Positions 11,251-23,866 of a stretch of 64,000 nt of DNA are shown here, piece by piece. The position numbers and the translations under genes are program-made. The DNA is from Areca catechu. Taxonomy: Eukaryota > Streptophyta > Magnoliopsida > Arecales > Arecaceae. Location of the stretch: NCBI GenBank assembly GCA_021397845.1, contig CM038041.1, positions 143,260,780 to 143,324,779 of the forward strand, written 5' to 3'. Positions within the stretch are counted from its first letter, which is position 1, and the number at the start of each line of letters is the position of its first letter. The notes below the pieces were generated by a model. The model was given only the letters and a program-made list of their open reading frames with translations. It was not told the origin of the DNA and searched no databases.

Positions 11251-12325
11251 GCATGGCATGCATATGAGAGTTCACTATGTACTCCTACGAGGTGCCTTAG
11301 GGTATGCCAGAAATATGATGCAAATCTAACCTATGCAACGAATGAATGCAATATGATTACCCCTATAAAATGCAATCTAAGGGTTAGAAAATCATGAAAA
11401 GTTTCAAAAAAGGATAAAAAATAAGAAGTGGACTCAGGGTTAGTCGGATAGGATAGGAAGTAAGAAAAAGGTTCGTGGTTACTCAGGTAGAGTAGGATGC
11501 AAGAAGGGATGTATGGGATTAATCCTAGACTAATAAGGTTGACCTTATAGGGTTGATGGGTACCTACAGGATTTATAGTATGGAAGAATGGGTCACTAAT
11601 CTCGAGGAAGAGATCTATTGGAGTCAATGAAGCGACTTCATCCTAATGGTACTGATTTAAAGAGATCAAGTCCTTAATAAATTCTTCTAGCTCTTGAATC
11701 AAAGGACTGGGCTCTATAATTGGGCTTTCTTTTAGTGGCTCCTCAGGTAAGGTTCTGATAGCAGTATTTAGGTTCCCTTTCTCTAGCTGGTCTTCCATTA
11801 TAGGTTTAGCTTGGGTGTGGTCAGGTTCAACTAATGTTTGGTGGTCTTCTTCCTGGGTATCTATCAGGTCAACTAAACCTAGATCATCCATAAGTGTGTC
11901 TTCTTCTTCCTCATACTCCTCCACTAAGCTCACATAGCTTCATATATTTCCTCTACAAGATCATTAGGGTGAACCAATGGGGTGGTAAGAGGGGGTTGAC
12001 TAGGGAAAAACTAACTAATACTAAGCTCAAATCTAGGGGTATTAATCCTATAGGATTTAGGTTGACTAAGGAATAGTGGGTTACTATTGGATTCATATCT
12101 AGGGACTATGGGTTCGTGGGATTTACTGGATTGGATCATTTGGTCAAGTCTTTGATTTATTTGGGTATTTGATTAGTTAAGTTGATTTTGGGTCTGGATA
12201 TTGAATTGGTTTAGTTGGGCAAGCTGATTAGTCATGGCTTTCATGAAGGCCTCTAGACTGGGATCCATGGCTGAGCTGGGTTGGGATTTATACTTTTGGT
12301 ATTGGGTTCCTAGTCTAGTGGTCAT
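11251..12325 (-). pseudogene. Element A gag N-terminus and X ORF, split by element B
   Basis: Minus-strand reading begins MTTRLGTQYQ at 12325, as in B. A short Gln-rich segment follows (to about 12173, stop), then acidic X sequence in two pieces (11933-11643 and 11627-11331). It matches B and I closely, for example at EEFIKDLISLNQ and SLGLIP. The gag core domain present in B is absent here. B is inserted in the C-terminal His/Cys motif, and the last codons lie at 4464-4431. Confidence 0.75.
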
Positions 12326-13387
12326 CAGAATGAGATGGTGCAGCCAAGCATGCAAAAGAGTTAGTATAATCTAGGGCTTGCTAGACCTAGAGTCAAAACT
12401 GAATGGGTCAGCTCAACTTACACTTAACCCAGCAGCTAATCCTTCCTCTGGCCAAGTCGAGGGTGGGAGTGTGGGAGGCTCCTTCGCAAGGACCCAATTA
12501 AAATTCACAACACCACTTAGGTCGTTTGACTCTGGAGCCTCAGCCTTAGACACTAGATTTCAGTAATAGCCACAAGATTAAATGCACTAGTTGGCCCACA
12601 CAATTTGGAGTCGACCTGTTGGTGTCACCTAGCCCTCTAGGGCAAATTAAGTCTAATTGATTTTAATTAAGGTTTGGGTGAGAATGCAAGGAGATTGTTT
12701 TGGGCCCAGGATAGGTTATGACATCCTACCCTAATCTGAGATAGAGAAAGTGCCCTTAAGATTAGTTTAATGTAGATGATGGCAATCGATGGTCCTGATG
12801 CAAACTAAAACAATCAAAAAAATAAAATGTTTTATGTATGTTTTATGTGGTGGCAAGTTAAGTTTAGGTTGATTAGGTTAGCAAACAAATTGGGCTTGGG
12901 ATTGGGGTGTGTGGAAGTTGAATAGGTTTGGTTAAGTAAAAGTGCAGAAATAACATAACTCAAAAAATTAGGGTTTCAGATGATACAGGTTTTGACACAA
13001 TTATTGATGCATAAGAAAATCTAAAAAATTAAAGGGCAGAGGATGGATGGTGATGATGAACTTTACCAAATTTGATGCAAAAAAAAAAAGATGATAATGC
13101 AAATCCTAGGATTTTTGGACTGATGCAGAAATCTCAAAATGTTAGTTAGGGTTTCTAATATACCTAATTTTTGTAAATTATAGTTTCTATAAAATTAATT
13201 AAAAATTATGATAAAATAAAGGACAAGACAGAGAACACTTCATGCAAATTTCATACAAAAATAAAATTCCTAGGTGGTCAAAATCAGATGAAAAATAAAC
13301 ACCTAATGCAGCTAGCAGGATGTAAAAATTAGGGTTTGTGATCATAATACAGATGAATGCTATTCTATACCCACTCTGATACCAAAC
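12326..13387 (-). other. Element A untranslated leader and primer-binding site
   Basis: About 1.06 kb of leader with blocks shared with B and I. The primer-binding site reads ctctgataccaaac on the plus strand (about 13374-13387), which is the complement of the initiator-Met site with one change. No other feature is seen. Confidence 0.75.
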
Positions 13388-15008
13388 TGATGCGGGATGA
13401 CTCTAAGAATTGCTAAATATGTAGAAAAATAGTAAACTAATTTTTTTTATGATTTTTATAATTTAAGTTTCCAAGCTAAGTTTTTAAAATAAAGTAAGAA
13501 CTAATAGGAATAATAGCAATGGAAAGAATCATCATGATTGCAAAATAACTCATGCAAGATAAGTTAGGACCTCGAAGATTGAGAAAGCCCCGATTAGGAT
13601 AGCTTATCTTCAACAAATCAAAAATCAAGAATAGAAAAGGATGTTACCAATCAGTGATTTGAAGAACTTTCGATGAAGAGATCACACAGCACTCTGATTG
13701 GAGCCTGGATGATGAAGCTTGGTTCCACTGATTAGATAGCTGATTTGGGTGGTCCTGGAGGCAAAGAAAGCCCCCTCTAGGGAGGTGAAACACCTCGAGA
13801 ATCTTGCAAGCATCAGAGGTCAATCAAAATAGCAAATAATAAAAGTAAAGGAAACTAGGGTTGAAGGAAATAGAATTAGGATTATGAGTGGGCGGCTTGG
13901 GGAAGAAGAAGCTCTTTGTCTTGGACGGCAGCTAGCGCTACCTTTCCTTGGGCGTGGCTGATCTCTTGGGATGAAAATGAAAGCTTGGGCAGTAGGGGTT
14001 CGGCCAGGGTACACAAGGAGAGCACTCAAAAATAAGAGAACCAATACAATAACATTAACACAAGGCAAATCACTCAAAATTTCAGCAAAGTTGTATTCAT
14101 AAGAGAAAAGTTATTACAAGAGGAAGAGGGGTGGCGTATTTATAGAACTCCCATGACCTCTCCTAACTAGGGTTACACTTAAGTTAAGAATAACCTCTCT
14201 TTAAGGTATTACAAGTCTTCTCCTAGTTAGATTATAAGTCCTTCTCCTAGCTAGGTTAGAATTACAAGTCTTAAAATAATTAGGAAAGCAAATCCCAACT
14301 AGGTTAGGAACTTTGACTAGTCTTCTCCTTCTCCCTTCATGCTTTGACTTAGTCAACTTCAACGACGCCTATGCTTTGAATGGCGTGTGGGCTTCAAGGG
14401 GGCAGCAAGGGGGCCGGCTCCTCATGGGCTTGGGTGGCCTTGAATGGTCTTGGGCGCATGGGCTTTGGGCCTCCTGGAATCTGGGGTGCCCTGGATGGAA
14501 TATTCCTGGAATAAAATGGCATCTTGGTTCTTATGGACCTGGGCCTTGAATCTTCTTTGGGTTGGGGTGTAGGTATGTCTTTAGAATCCTGGGATGGCTT
14601 GGTATGTGGAATATTCCCTAGCATCTGGAGGGAATCTGGCATCTGGAAATCATCTGGAGAGCATCTGGGCATTTTGCAGGAATGTTGGACCCTAGGATGG
14701 CATATAAAGTCCAATTGGCTAAAGTGGGGTCTTTTGGCTCCTGGATGAGGCCTGGTGAAACTCCATAGTAGGGTATCCTCTCCTCTTGTACAAAATTGAA
14801 CTTCTATTGGACTCATAACTGAAGTACAGGACTAATATACTAACCAGGATTGAGGGTTGAAACAAATCAACTAGCCTCAACTTATTACATGACTCAATCT
14901 TAATTGATTACAAAATTGTGACACATGACTAAGGTTCTAAAATTAAAATCCTAATCAATAAACCATATGGGATCTAGTGATCTATTTCTAATCCTGGTGT
15001 CCCCACCA
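13388..15008 (-). repeat. Element A 5' LTR
   Basis: 1621 bp. On the minus strand it starts TGGTGGGGACACC at 15008 and ends CCCGCATCA at 13388. It has the same architecture as the LTRs of B and I. A TATA box (complement of tataaatacgcc) lies near 14136-14147. The flank 15009-15013 (ttctc) should be one copy of the target duplication; the partner is outside the window. The insertion interrupts the RT/RNase H region of copia element DE. Confidence 0.85.
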
Positions 15009-15868
15009 TTCTCACAAGGATCAGATTGGTATCTACTTACTATCTCTAGTGAGTATGCTATATATGGTCTCGTACATATCATAATATATATAATAGATCC
15101 CACTATTAAGGCATATAGAATCCTACTCATACGCACTCTTTCTTGAGTTGTCAAATAATTTTTCTTATAGAGTAATTTCATAGCCTATCGAAAGATAGGC
15201 TTTCTTAGAATTCACTATATTGAACCGCTTCAGCACTATCTAAATGTACATGGACTGGGTTAATCGATGTAACCTTTTAGATCCATCTCTATAGATCTTC
15301 ATCCCTAAGATGTAGGATGCTTTTTCCAAGTCCTTTATGAAGAACTGAGAAGATAGCTATACTTTCATTCCTTGTAATGCAAGAATATCATTCTTGATTA
15401 AGAAAATGTCATTCCTATATAAAACAAGAAATACTACTATTGAACTGTTAGCCCATTGTATTTACAGGGCTCTTCTCTATTGTTAATAAAGCCATATATT
15501 TTGATCACCTTATCAAAACACATGTTCAACTCTATTTCAGGTTTCATGGCTTCAAGCCATTTCTTAAAATTGAAACTTTGCATTGCATCTATGTATGAGA
15601 TCAGATCCTCGTTATTTTCATCAAGTTCAATAGGATCATCATCCTAGACTAAGAAACCATATAGTATCTGTTCGATTGATGCAATACTCTACTAGATCCC
15701 CTTAAGGATGCATCTACAACGGGCTCTAGGTTTGATCCAATCAAATCCAGCTATGAGGGTTCAATCAATGGTATCGATTCTTCTACCTGTCGAACTTCTT
15801 CAAGTTCAACTTTAGTAGTATTAGTTCCTTTCCCAAGAAACTCCTTTTTTGAAACGACTACTCTATTA
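15009..15868 (-). pseudogene. Copia element DE: reverse transcriptase fragment
   Basis: Minus-strand pieces match Ty1/copia RT: an N-terminal segment around 15640-15480 (core KKWLEAMK) and a C-terminal segment around 15180-15010 (core CTRPYIAYSLE, then SRYQSDP). The middle of the fingers/palm is deleted at about 15470-15500. The catalytic YVDD box has become YRND at about 15400. Many stops and frameshifts occur. The gene is cut by element A just after SRYQSDP; the remainder would lie left of the window. Confidence 0.75.
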
Positions 15869-16752
15869 CTAATGAACACATTTACTAATGAACACATTTT
15901 GTTCATTAATGTAGTAGAAGTAATATCCCTTAGTTTCTTTCGGGTATCCTATGAAAATATAATTGTCAGGCCTAGGTCTAAGCTTGTTCATTTTCAAATA
16001 TTTAGCATAAGCCAGACATCCCCAGACCCTAAAGTATGAGAATCCTAGCTTAAGCCATAACCATATCTTATATAGTATTTTATCTACAGACTTACTGGGA
16101 ACTCTATTTAGAATGTAGCAAGTTGACTTGAGTGCATATCCCAAAAAGAGATCGATAGATTTGTAGACTCTATCATAGATTGAACAATGTCTAATAAGAT
16201 TCGATTCCTCCTTTCAAATACTCTATTATACTAAAGTGTTCCAAGAGGTGTCCATTGTGAGAGAATCCCATTCTTTTATAAATGTGATAAAAACTCACTA
16301 GTGAGGTATTCACCTTCTTGACCAGATCAAAAAGTTTTAATACTCTTCCTAGTTTATTTTTCTATTTTATTATAGAATTATTTGAGAATTTTAAATAATT
16401 TAGATTTATACATCATAAGGTAGACGTACCCATACCCTGATTGGTCATTTGTGAATGTGATAAAGTAGTGATATCTACTTATGACTGAAGTGTTCATGGG
16501 TCCACATATATTATTATGTACTAAACTTAGAACTTCAGTGGCTCTTTCACTTTTTCTAGTAAACGGTGACTTAGTCATCTTACCAAGAAGGCAGGATTCA
16601 CAGGTTGGCAATGATTTAAAATTATTGAGCTCGAGGAAACCCTTTTTATTTAACATGTTTATCCTATTTTTGTTAATATAATACAGCCTACAGTGCCAAA
16701 GGTAAATATTAGATACATTTTCTAGTCTAGGATGTTTACTAGACATATACAC
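15869..16752 (-). pseudogene. Copia element DE: GAG-pre-integrase and integrase fragment
   Basis: The frame 16752-16378 holds a GAG-pre-integrase and integrase zinc motif (H in LWHCRL, then CESCLLGKM) followed by the start of the catalytic core. The frame 16144-15869 holds the integrase C-terminal part (core LNRVPSK, GCLAYAKY, FIGYPKETKGY). Between them (about 16145-16377) the core is frameshifted. The wording is typical of TNT1-like plant copia elements; I do not assign a lineage. Confidence 0.8.
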
Positions 16753-18001
16753 TACACTAACAAGCTACGACAAAATATAAATATCATTTTCTGGTAGTCC
16801 ATGCATTATAGTAATATTATTCAAAATGATATCATAATAATAATCTTTTATTGATAAATAAAAATTATTCTTGTTTAAAAGGTCTATAAAGATTATATTC
16901 ATCATAAAACTAGGATAATAATGGTAATTATCTAAAATAATAACATTTTCATTGAAGATAAGTTGATAATTTCTAAAGCTAGAATTGGAATTGCTCTTCT
17001 ATCTCCAACATTCAAGAATCTCTCGCCATCTTCAAATCTTCTACTAACCTGAAATCCTTGCAATGAATTACAAATTTTAATTGGACTTCTAGAATTTAAT
17101 ATCCAGGTAGTAGTATCATAAATATAAAAATGACAAGGTGTTATTATATAAATACCTTGTCCAGTAATAGCTTATTGATTTTCTTCTTATTTAGCCTGTT
17201 TGAGTCTAGTAAGGCAATGTAAAGAGAATAGTTCTCTTCTAGTAACCTTGCTTCACATAGAAGCACTCTACTTGACTTTGGTCAGACTTGGACATCTTGG
17301 TCTAACTTAGTTGAGCACGTTATACCTTCTTATTTTTCTTTTTTCCCTTCTCAAAGGAATGATTCCTTGTCAAAGTTGAATCTCCTACTACATTCACCAA
17401 CTTCTTGTAGAGCTGATGATCCTTTTAATAAGTGTGTAACAATCCTAGTAGACCATGGTAATTGATTGCATGCTTAGTCATTCTATGATGATTAAGTCAA
17501 GGTAGGACTTTGACAAGAAATTTAAAATTACATCTTTTCTTAGCTATTCATGTAGGAAAAATCCAAGTTTATTTAAGCGCTCGATCAGTTTAATCATGTA
17601 CAATATATGATTAATGATCAATGCCCTTTCTCTCATCCTTGCATTGAAGGTTTTACAAGATATTTTGTACCTTTCAATGTCATCAGGAGTACTGAGGGAT
17701 TCATTCAACACTTGAAGTATATCCTCTCACTAAGTATCCTCGAATATGCGATCGAACTCATCATTCATGGATGCCCACATAATGCATCGAATCATGGTTT
17801 GATCATTGAGGCACTTCTAGTAAGTATCTCAGATCAAACCTCAGACATTAGGAGTGGGCTCCTCAGGTGCTGAATTTGTTAGCACTACAAGATTCACTCA
17901 TGCTCCAAGACTGTTTTCAACTTTTAATACCAATTATTGAAACTAGATCCTGTCAGCCTTTTATTATCCAACAATGAATGGAGCGATAATGTATTGGCCA
18001 T
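16753..18001 (-). pseudogene. Copia element DE: gag, decayed
   Basis: The start is the ATG at 18001, followed by a frame with a FNNWY segment typical of copia gag N-termini (LTG.NY..W). A UBN2-type gag body runs to about 17400 with many stops and frameshifts, and a Lys-rich segment lies near 17340. The zinc knuckle is not recognisable. The region 16753-17330 has stops in all frames. Confidence 0.7.
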
Positions 18002-20247
18002 TTCTAAGTAAAAAGAAAAGAGAACGAGACCTATTAGTACATGAATCATTTAATCCTGAAGACATGGACTTTAGTCTAAAGGTCCTTCTACTATTTTATT
18101 TAAATTGATAGCCTTTACCTCTAATTTAAGGAATTACATTAATTTTCTAGTGGGTACTAGAATCCAATAACTACACTTGAGCTTGAGTGTGGCTCGACCC
18201 ATCCATGTGGGTCTAAAGGTAGGTTCTCAACTAATTATTTTTCTAAATAACTTTTAGTATTTAATTTTACCCCAGGCACCTCTTCAGTAGGCATGTGATG
18301 CCTTCACTGAAAGTCTTCGTTAGGTCTAACCATTAACATGATAAAATTTAGTATTTCTAACCAACGAATGACCAAGTTTGAGTTTGGCTCGGCCCACTTG
18401 ATCACCACTAAGAGAGTCACACTTGAATCATCATAATATGAATGATAATTCTAATAGCCAAATAAGCACCAGGTCTTTGGACCTCCAATGATCATCTTAA
18501 CTATTAAACCAATTACCATCCTCTTAATGGAATGCTATGACTCGATTATCTCCATAACTTTATCATTTTTATGGACCTAATAATTTAAAGAATTTTATAA
18601 ATAGTTCAAAAGAGAGAAGAATACATGGACCAATCCTTTCACTGATTTCACCAAGTCTATGATGAGGATCGATGACATAATTGGTCCAAGGGCACCTAAA
18701 TCAATCAAGCCAATCATCCTTACTGGCATGGGTTAACTCGAATCATTAAGCTATCTAATCAAATTCTAATTGATCAGATTGGCTAGGTAAGTGAGATCGA
18801 TGGAAGGGTTGCACTATTAATCTCTTTCTTTAGACACCATCCAAATTGGCCAGGTAAGAGGTAGCCTCAATTAATAACCATGATCAAATGCTAAACTTAT
18901 CTTAAATATCAATTAGTTCATCAGATTTGATTAGACTAGCCTAATGATTTTGATCCGACTATTGAGCCAATTTCAGGTTTATTTGATATTATATGGACTT
19001 AATCAAGCTATCTCTATAGAATTGATCTAGATATTTCTTAACCTAATCCTAATCAATTTTTGGTTAGGTTAAATCTAATTCTAGGGAAGGCAACAAAACC
19101 CAAATCCATGAGTATCGACCCAGCTCGACCTAATTGGGCTAGATAGTCAATGCTTTGACTGGGTTTGGGCCAGGTTTGGATAAAATCTGAATGCTTAACT
19201 TTGAATTTGGGCCAAGACTGGATAGATTTATACCCGACCCAAACACAACCCAAATTATTTTAATATTTAATATATATAATTAATATATATTATAGTAAAT
19301 ATATTTTATTTTGATTAAATATGAAACTAAGTACTGTTGAACTAAAAATATAGTTGAATTTTATTTATTTAATGTATGTATGATTTATAAAATAGTAGAT
19401 AATTTTAAAGTTGATAAAAATAAAAAAAAAATTAATATGATTCAATTGGATTCAGGCTGGATAAACCCGAATTACTTGATACCTGATTGAGATAGGTATG
19501 GATAAAAGAATCCAGTCCTGATAGTATTTGGGCTAAGTTTGAGTAGTTTATTGAATATTCGGGTTTGGATTTGGATAGTTAGAAACCCGGTCTGAACCCA
19601 ACCCATTGCCATCCCTATCCAATTCTCTATTAGGTCTATATTATTAAAAATTCTAACTCTAGGTCTAACCCTATTATTGACCTGATTCAAACTAACCCAA
19701 AACTTATGATTTATAAAATATGATTAGATCTTTAATTCCTAATTCTAGATCTAATCTTAGATCTCTTAATTCTAGCAATTAATAAAAACTACTTTTACTA
19801 AATTTAGATCTAGATAACTTACATGCATCTCATATACATCGAATATTTTTAGATCTAAATTATATGATATAGTTATATGTTGAAATTAATGTTATGTTTT
19901 ATATTTTAAACATGAAATCAAGCCATAATAAATTAATTTTCATATCAAAAATAGCAAATTAATTAATATTAAATTACTAAAAATCAACTTTAAATATTGA
20001 AATAATTTTAATAATATTCCTTTCATCTCACTTGTTCATGGGATATAACCATAAGCTGCACCCTTACATGCCATAAGAGATCCCATGGAATAGGAGGAGA
20101 GGGCCTTTAAACCCTTTTTTTCTCATATGACCGAATGGCCATGGTGATCAACCTAATTTGAAGTAGTAATTTGGATTAAAATCTTTACATAAAAATTAAA
20201 TTTTAATCATAAATATATTATATCAAGAACCTATGGCTTTGATATAC
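18002..20247 (-). other. Copia element DE: long untranslated leader
   Basis: On the minus strand this lies between the primer site (about 20228-20247, reading tatatcaaagcc) and the gag ATG. It is about 1.7 kb once the nested MITE (19082-19617) is removed. It aligns, in inverse orientation, with 29470-31340 of element F, including a block near its start (complement of cccatggaataggagg, about 20090) and blocks near the gag end. No ORF is conserved, so this is a conserved noncoding leader. Confidence 0.7.
19082..19617 (-). mobile_element. hAT-type MITE in the leader of DE
   Basis: 536 bp with terminal inverted repeats tagggaaggcaa / ttgccatcccta and 8-bp target duplications tctaattc (19074-19081) and tccaattc (19618-19625), one mismatch. 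An 8-bp duplication with these ends indicates the hAT superfamily. It is noncoding; the middle is AT-rich. It is related to 60031-60709, which lies in the opposite orientation. Confidence 0.9.
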
Positions 20248-22493
20248 TGTTAGAAAAAGGTATAGGGTTTCATATAATTTTTTTAATCATAGTGAAAGTA
20301 ATAATTAGTTTAAAATATTTTTGATTAAATAACATGTATACAAATTAGATATAATAAATCCTACCAAAAAGATCTAACATGATATGCAAGGAATTAAAAT
20401 TACTGAAAATAAATTCAACATGCATCGAACTCATTGATGCATACTGGAGATCAAATCTATGTATAATATGAAATCTAATTTCATACCTTAGAATGGGTCG
20501 ATGATCACTACTATCAATGGCACATGGTAAGGCTCTCCATATCACTTCATAGCCATACAGGTTATTTGAACTCTATAGATAGTCCACTCGAAGCTTAGAA
20601 GCAATCAATCTCCTAGGACTGCTAGATCCCTCCAAAGGCCTTTGGATAGCTGTTTAAATTTTTTTAGATCTTCTTGAACCATTCAAGAAGATGAAAAAGT
20701 GGAGGATTTGAGATTAAGAGATGGGATACACACAAAAAAGATAAAGACCCTCTTATTAATTTTTTCCTCCTCCTTTAAGAAAACCTAGTGCTAGAATTCC
20801 TCCATGCCCACTTATTTCTCCACATTAATTTCCCTTCTCTTAATTTTTCTTAGTGGATTTATCTCCTCAAAATCATAATAAAAAGATTCACAATTGTCAC
20901 ATAACATCAAAAAAATTTCAAATAAAATAAGGCATGATGATTTGGATAAGGAGAGATTGAGTTAGGATAAGACTAGGAGTTCTATTCTCAATAGGACTCC
21001 TTAAATTTGAATTCAACTAAATCTAGATTTAATTCAAACTAATACTAATCTAAATAAAAATGAGGTAGGATGAAAAAGTTTAATTTTTTTCATAAAAAAT
21101 TCATAAAAAAATTCCTATAAGGCATGAAAAATCTTTAAAAAAGAAAACTAGTTGAGCTAGGTTAGGGTTTGATCAAGATTTGACCAAAAGTAGTTAAGAA
21201 CCAAAACTAATTTGGTTAAAACTGATTTAACCAACTAAAACCTAATCCAACTAGGTTTTAATTAACTTAATTAATTTCTAATCCAATCAAAAATTAATCA
21301 TGCCCATGTCTAGATCAAATCAAAAATCAAAATTACTTAGCAATTAGGTCCTCATATAACCTAATTGGATGAAACCCAATTAACCTAAATTCAATTAGGC
21401 TTGACCAAAACCTCTTTACTCAATTAGATTAAGTAAATTAGCAATCTAATTACTAATTAATCTTCCTATATTCAATTAATTATTAATTTATAATATTTAT
21501 ATAGGATTATTGTTAATCATATTTATAATTTTGTCCCTAAATAATTCTTATCATTCATCAGCCATCATGATCAGTCAAAAATTTTTAATGTGTGTGACCC
21601 CATAGATTTGAACACTAAGTCAATAGTTTAAAAACTAATTCTTGAACTAATCGATGTGACCATTTAGCAATGGTGCCCAATGTCTGGATAGGTTGAATGA
21701 TTGCAAAGCAACATTCAAGAACCCAGACATCTAGTTACCGTATAATTCATCTCTTTGACCTAATGCTCAGCATATCTTTAGAGTCAACTATCAACTCTTG
21801 AATAGTACATCAAGATATGTCTCAACTTGCTAAATCTTATAACTCCTCATAAGGATTACCCGGGTCTAGGTTTTGCTAAATTGAAACACTACAATGCATT
21901 ATCTCCAATACTTTAGAATGGTCAACCCATCTTGACTCATACACTAACTTAATAAGTATTTGACTATACCCAGTAACCTTTTGTCACTAGATTAGAAATT
22001 CAAGTAGTCAGGACCTAAATATAGTGAGTTGCTTCCAAGTCACCATGGCGATCTTAGGTCAGAGAGGCTCTTAAATCCATATCCTTCTGAGAGATACTCT
22101 TGATAATATAGTACTTTAAAGAATTAGTCATGCTTAGTGCAGTGTACTCCTACACTCACCTGCATGCTATATCAGCATCTTCACACTTCTTAGTTTTGAG
22201 GATAACTAATATATGTGGCACACAATGACCTATACCTGATAAACATCTTCATTCCAAGTAACAAGTATCATTTGATCACGAATAGGTTTAAGAACTACAA
22301 AACAAATCCTTCTTTATTGATTAGAAGAGTTCTAGAAACTTCATCATAGAAGAGTTCATAAAGAAAGATGTACACAATGTGATGAACTACCAAAAATAAT
22401 CTTTATTTATCAATGATTCATATACAAATCACATGTAGTTCATCCATCTACAACCCAGATGATTGATTTTAGGACACATTTCCTAACATAATC
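20248..22493 (-). repeat. Copia element DE 5' LTR
   Basis: 2246 bp. On the minus strand it starts TGTTAGGAAATGTG at 22493 and ends TTTTCTAACA at 20248, directly before the primer site. The first 150 bp resemble the F LTR (24937 onward), placing DE and F in one copia family. The flank 22494-22498 (taatc) should be the target duplication. AT-rich, no gene. Confidence 0.85.
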
Positions 22494-23521
22494 TTCAATA
22501 TTCTCAGAGTTGCTCACAAAATGCCTCATGAGAGTTAGTTGGAAGTAGTTGGGATTTATCTTCAGTAATCAATGCCAACTTATAGAATATTTCTTTGTTC
22601 AATGATTGTAATAAATGTCAAGGAATGTTATTGGTTTTGAGCTCAATCCTTGCCAACTTATAGAATATTTCTTTGTTCAGTGATTGTAATAAATGTCAAG
22701 GAATGTTATTGGTTTTGAGCTCAATCCTTGCTTTTGTACTTCTCTCAATATTTTTCCATGAGATTAAAGGGTCTTCTAGCTATTTCTAGCCGTTAGAAAC
22801 CATGAAATAGCTATTAAAATTGAAAAACTCAAAATCTAGAAGTTTACAGAACTAACCATTGAATTACTGTCAGAGGGCCATGAGTGGGCTCACCTAATGA
22901 GTCGGCTTGTCCGAAGAAATTCAAAAATTCAAGTTTCTATTCCACTGAGAGAGTCAGCTTGTCTACTACAGGAGTCAACTCTTTTGCTTGTACTAGAAAA
23001 ACCATCTTTCTATATCACTAAAAGAGTTGGCTAGCTTGTTTGAGTGTCAGCTAATATGAGTGACATGAAAATTCAACATTCTATTTTTTCTGAGAGAGTC
23101 GGCTCTTGCTCCACATGACTTGGACTTCACCTCCTGAGATAGAAAACTACTTCTCTGTCTGACTAAGAGAGTCGGCTCATCCTTTCCACAAGTCAGTTCG
23201 TCTATGTGCCAATTCTATGTGCCACTTCCAAAACATGCCAGAGTCGACTCTAATTTTTGTAAGTTAACTCTTCATTCCAAATAAAGATTCTAACTTCTAT
23301 TTCACTTTAAATAAAGTATAAGTAACCTCTCAAAATCTCATAAACAGTTCTAATGACTCTTATGAGTTATTCAATCATATCAATGATTTGTAGAGATTTA
23401 TATTGATACATAACCATTTGTGTGCTCTCTACAAAGATATTCTTAAATAAATTAAAAGATATTAATATACTTTTCATGCTCTAATATTTTGTAATAATCA
23501 AAACCATTCTTGGAATCAACG
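22494..23521 (-). repeat. Element Q: truncated Sirevirus-like copia LTR
   Basis: On the minus strand the sequence from 23521 matches the J LTR start (ttgattccaagaatgg... then acaaaatattagagcatg). GAGTCGGCTC-type motifs follow at about 22895-23245, as in J and O. DE is inserted at its left end, so the rest of Q should lie left of the window. No coding sequence. Confidence 0.7.
22573..22728. repeat. Two-copy tandem duplication, 78 bp
   Basis: Units 22573-22650 and 22651-22728 differ by about one base (caatgattg / cagtgattg). The duplication lies inside LTR Q and is far younger than the LTR itself. Confidence 0.95.
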
Positions 23522-23866
23522 ATATTTAACTTATAGAACACAAGATCAACTTAGATGAATTGAAGCTTAAGAAAGTTTTGTTATGTGTCAAGACCAATTT
23601 GAGGCAATAGAGATCCCTAATACGTAAATTATATCATCCAGCTAGCTTTTTCTAACTTTAAACCAAAGGAACTAGACCAAGCTTGCTAGACGTTAAAAAC
23701 CTACAATTTAACATAGGAAAAATATCTCAACTCCCAAAATCTTCCCCAAACTTATTCAAATCATGAGTTTTTAAAACCACCGGTTGATATCTTGGCCATA
23801 AATAAATTACTTGGCAACATATTAATTTGACACACAAAAATTAAGTTCACACCTGATGTGGCAGTA
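23522..23866. other. Unassigned AT-rich stretch
   Basis: I see no ORF, repeat or terminal motif here. It is flanked by the start of LTR Q and the gypsy LTR P, so it is either old host sequence or an unrecognised element fragment. Confidence 0.4.

Noticed and set aside
17925..17945. A primer-site-like complement (ttggtatta on the minus strand), which would place an LTR end inside the copia element DE
   Set aside because: It falls inside the gag N-terminal codons (FNNWY) downstream of the ATG at 18001, and the true primer site and LTR are at 20228-22493.
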